A stretch of 64,000 nucleotides of DNA from Flavobacterium psychrophilum DSM 3660 = ATCC 49418 (GTDB lineage Bacteria > Bacteroidota > Bacteroidia > Flavobacteriales > Flavobacteriaceae). Positions within the stretch are counted from its first letter, which is position 1, and each line of letters begins with the position of its first letter. The stretch spans positions 62,001 to 126,000 of the forward strand of contig NZ_MUHE01000005.1 of NCBI RefSeq assembly GCF_002217405.1, read 5' to 3'. The translations under genes were made by a program, and so were the position numbers. Of this stretch, positions 63,464 to 64,000 are shown piece after piece. The notes beneath the pieces were generated by a model, which was given only the letters and a program-made list of their open reading frames with translations, was not told the origin of the DNA and made no database searches.

Positions 63464-64000
63464 TTATTTCTCAATCTCTTTCATACTATCCATTTTCTTA
63501 TGTGCTAAGAAACCAGCAATATCTTCAAAATGTTCTTTGACACGTTTGTTGCCAAATTCAAAAACTTTGGTGGCTAAACCGTCGAGGAAATCACGATCGT
63601 GAGATACAAGGATTAATGTACCGTCGAAATCACGCAAAGCATCTTTAATAATATCTTTGGTCTTCATATCTAAGTGATTTGAAGGCTCATCGAGAATTAA
63701 TAAATTAACAGGTTCTAACAATAATTTAATCATTGCCAAACGTGTTTTTTCGCCACCAGAAAGTACTTTTACTTTCTTAGTAATGTCATCGCCTTGAAAC
63801 ATAAACGCTCCTAAGATATCTTTTATTTTGGTACGCACATCACCCACAGCAATATCATCGATAGTAGAAAATATGGTTCCGTTTTCGTCTAGTAATGCGG
63901 CTTGATTTTGAGCAAAATAACCAATTTGTGAGTTGTGTCCAATTTCGACACTTCCAGAATTGATTTCTATTTCTTTCATAATGGCTTTAATCATGGTCGA
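63464..64000 (-). CDS. ABC-F family ATPase, C-terminal part (partial)
   Basis: Runs off the right edge; 179 codons remain. The frame is open to 64000, where Ser-Thr-Met are the end of a Walker A ('..STMIKAIM'), so the ATG at 63994 is internal. This is the second NBD: signature 'VKVLSGGEKTRLAMIKLLL', Walker B 'LLILDEPSNHLD', H-loop 'LVSHDRDFLDGLATKVFEF'. The 'DEPSNHLD' motif marks ABC-F translation factors (Uup/EttA/YbiT type), which lack membrane domains. The protein ends soon after the second NBD with no long C-terminal coiled coil. The first NBD lies outside the window. Confidence 0.93.
   Translation of the reverse strand, partial: STMIKAIMKEIEINSGSVEIGHNSQIGYFAQNQAALLDENGTIFSTIDDIAVGDVRTKIKDILGAFMFQGDDITKKVKVLSGGEKTRLAMIKLLLEPVNLLILDEPSNHLDMKTKDIIKDALRDFDGTLILVSHDRDFLDGLATKVFEFGNKRVKEHFEDIAGFLAHKKMDSMKEIEK

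Noticed and set aside
63348..63602. 84-codon plus-strand frame
   Set aside because: Begins in the inverted repeat and is antisense to the ABC-F gene.
63994..64000. ATG at 63994 as start of the ABC-F gene
   Set aside because: The codons before it (Ser-Thr) complete a Walker A motif, so the gene continues past the window.

Overview
The window looks like a chromosomal segment of a Flavobacterium-type bacterium (family Flavobacteriaceae, phylum Bacteroidota). The evidence is low GC content, no Shine-Dalgarno sequences before genes, Bacteroidota promoters (TTTG about 20 nt upstream of TAnnTTTG), a gliding-motility ABC ATPase (GldA), a fused SecDF, a DAHP synthase/chorismate mutase fusion, type III glutamine synthetase, a DUF3276 protein and several outer-membrane beta-barrel proteins. 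Nearly everything is ordinary chromosomal housekeeping. I see no prophage, transposase, CRISPR array or integrative element.

Layout. 1-5.9 kb (minus strand): the N-terminal part of a type IIG-like restriction-modification protein runs off the left edge. It is followed by dtd, rsgA and a phenylalanine/tyrosine operon (prephenate dehydratase, aminotransferase, DAHP synthase/chorismate mutase). That operon is headed by an unannotated Phe/Tyr-rich leader peptide and an attenuator. 5.9-12 kb: gldA, an AraC-type regulator, an exported protein with a degenerate zinc-protease motif, and a TetR-TolC-HlyD efflux operon that lacks an inner-membrane pump gene. 12.3-19.3 kb: a complete trpEGDCFBA operon with a textbook promoter, a leader peptide containing three consecutive Trp codons, and a terminator. 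19.4-23.2 kb: a marR-nitroreductase-yceI operon with two identical palindromic operators, a rhodanese, and an FAD monooxygenase with a DnaJ-like zinc finger. 23.3-33.2 kb: ftsE, a large TPR protein paired with a plugless beta-barrel, a TonB-dependent receptor next to a small His-rich protein, and asd. 33.4-48.4 kb: a GreA-like domain, asnB, gyrB, mdh, secDF, a tRNA-binding protein, a DUF3276 protein, an ABC exporter, leucine-type dehydrogenase, and nusB-DUF1573-yajC. 49-59.3 kb: pyrF, a cobalamin-binding-like protein, an alpha/beta hydrolase, tRNA-Val, folC, exbB-exbD, a TerC-family protein, glutamine synthetase III and a double-OmpA protein. 59.4-64 kb: a 21-bp tandem repeat, then an ECF sigma / anti-sigma-like / von Willebrand A operon, a small MITE-like repeat and a truncated ABC-F ATPase.

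How parts work together. The aromatic amino acid genes form two attenuation-controlled units. One makes DAHP, chorismate-derived prephenate and phenylpyruvate; the other converts chorismate to tryptophan. Both leader genes begin ATGAACAC. Outer-membrane transport is represented by ExbB/ExbD, a TonB-dependent receptor, a plugless barrel and OmpA-like proteins.

The most unusual items are the Phe/Tyr leader-attenuator, the sigma-factor operon whose two downstream products each carry a different piece of a TonB-dependent receptor (a plug-like segment and a carboxypeptidase-regulatory-like N-terminus), the zinc-finger FAD monooxygenase, the 21-bp tandem repeat, and several families of diverged intergenic repeats. 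Some of these repeats lie inside the trp operon, and some lie where a usual gene neighbour is missing.
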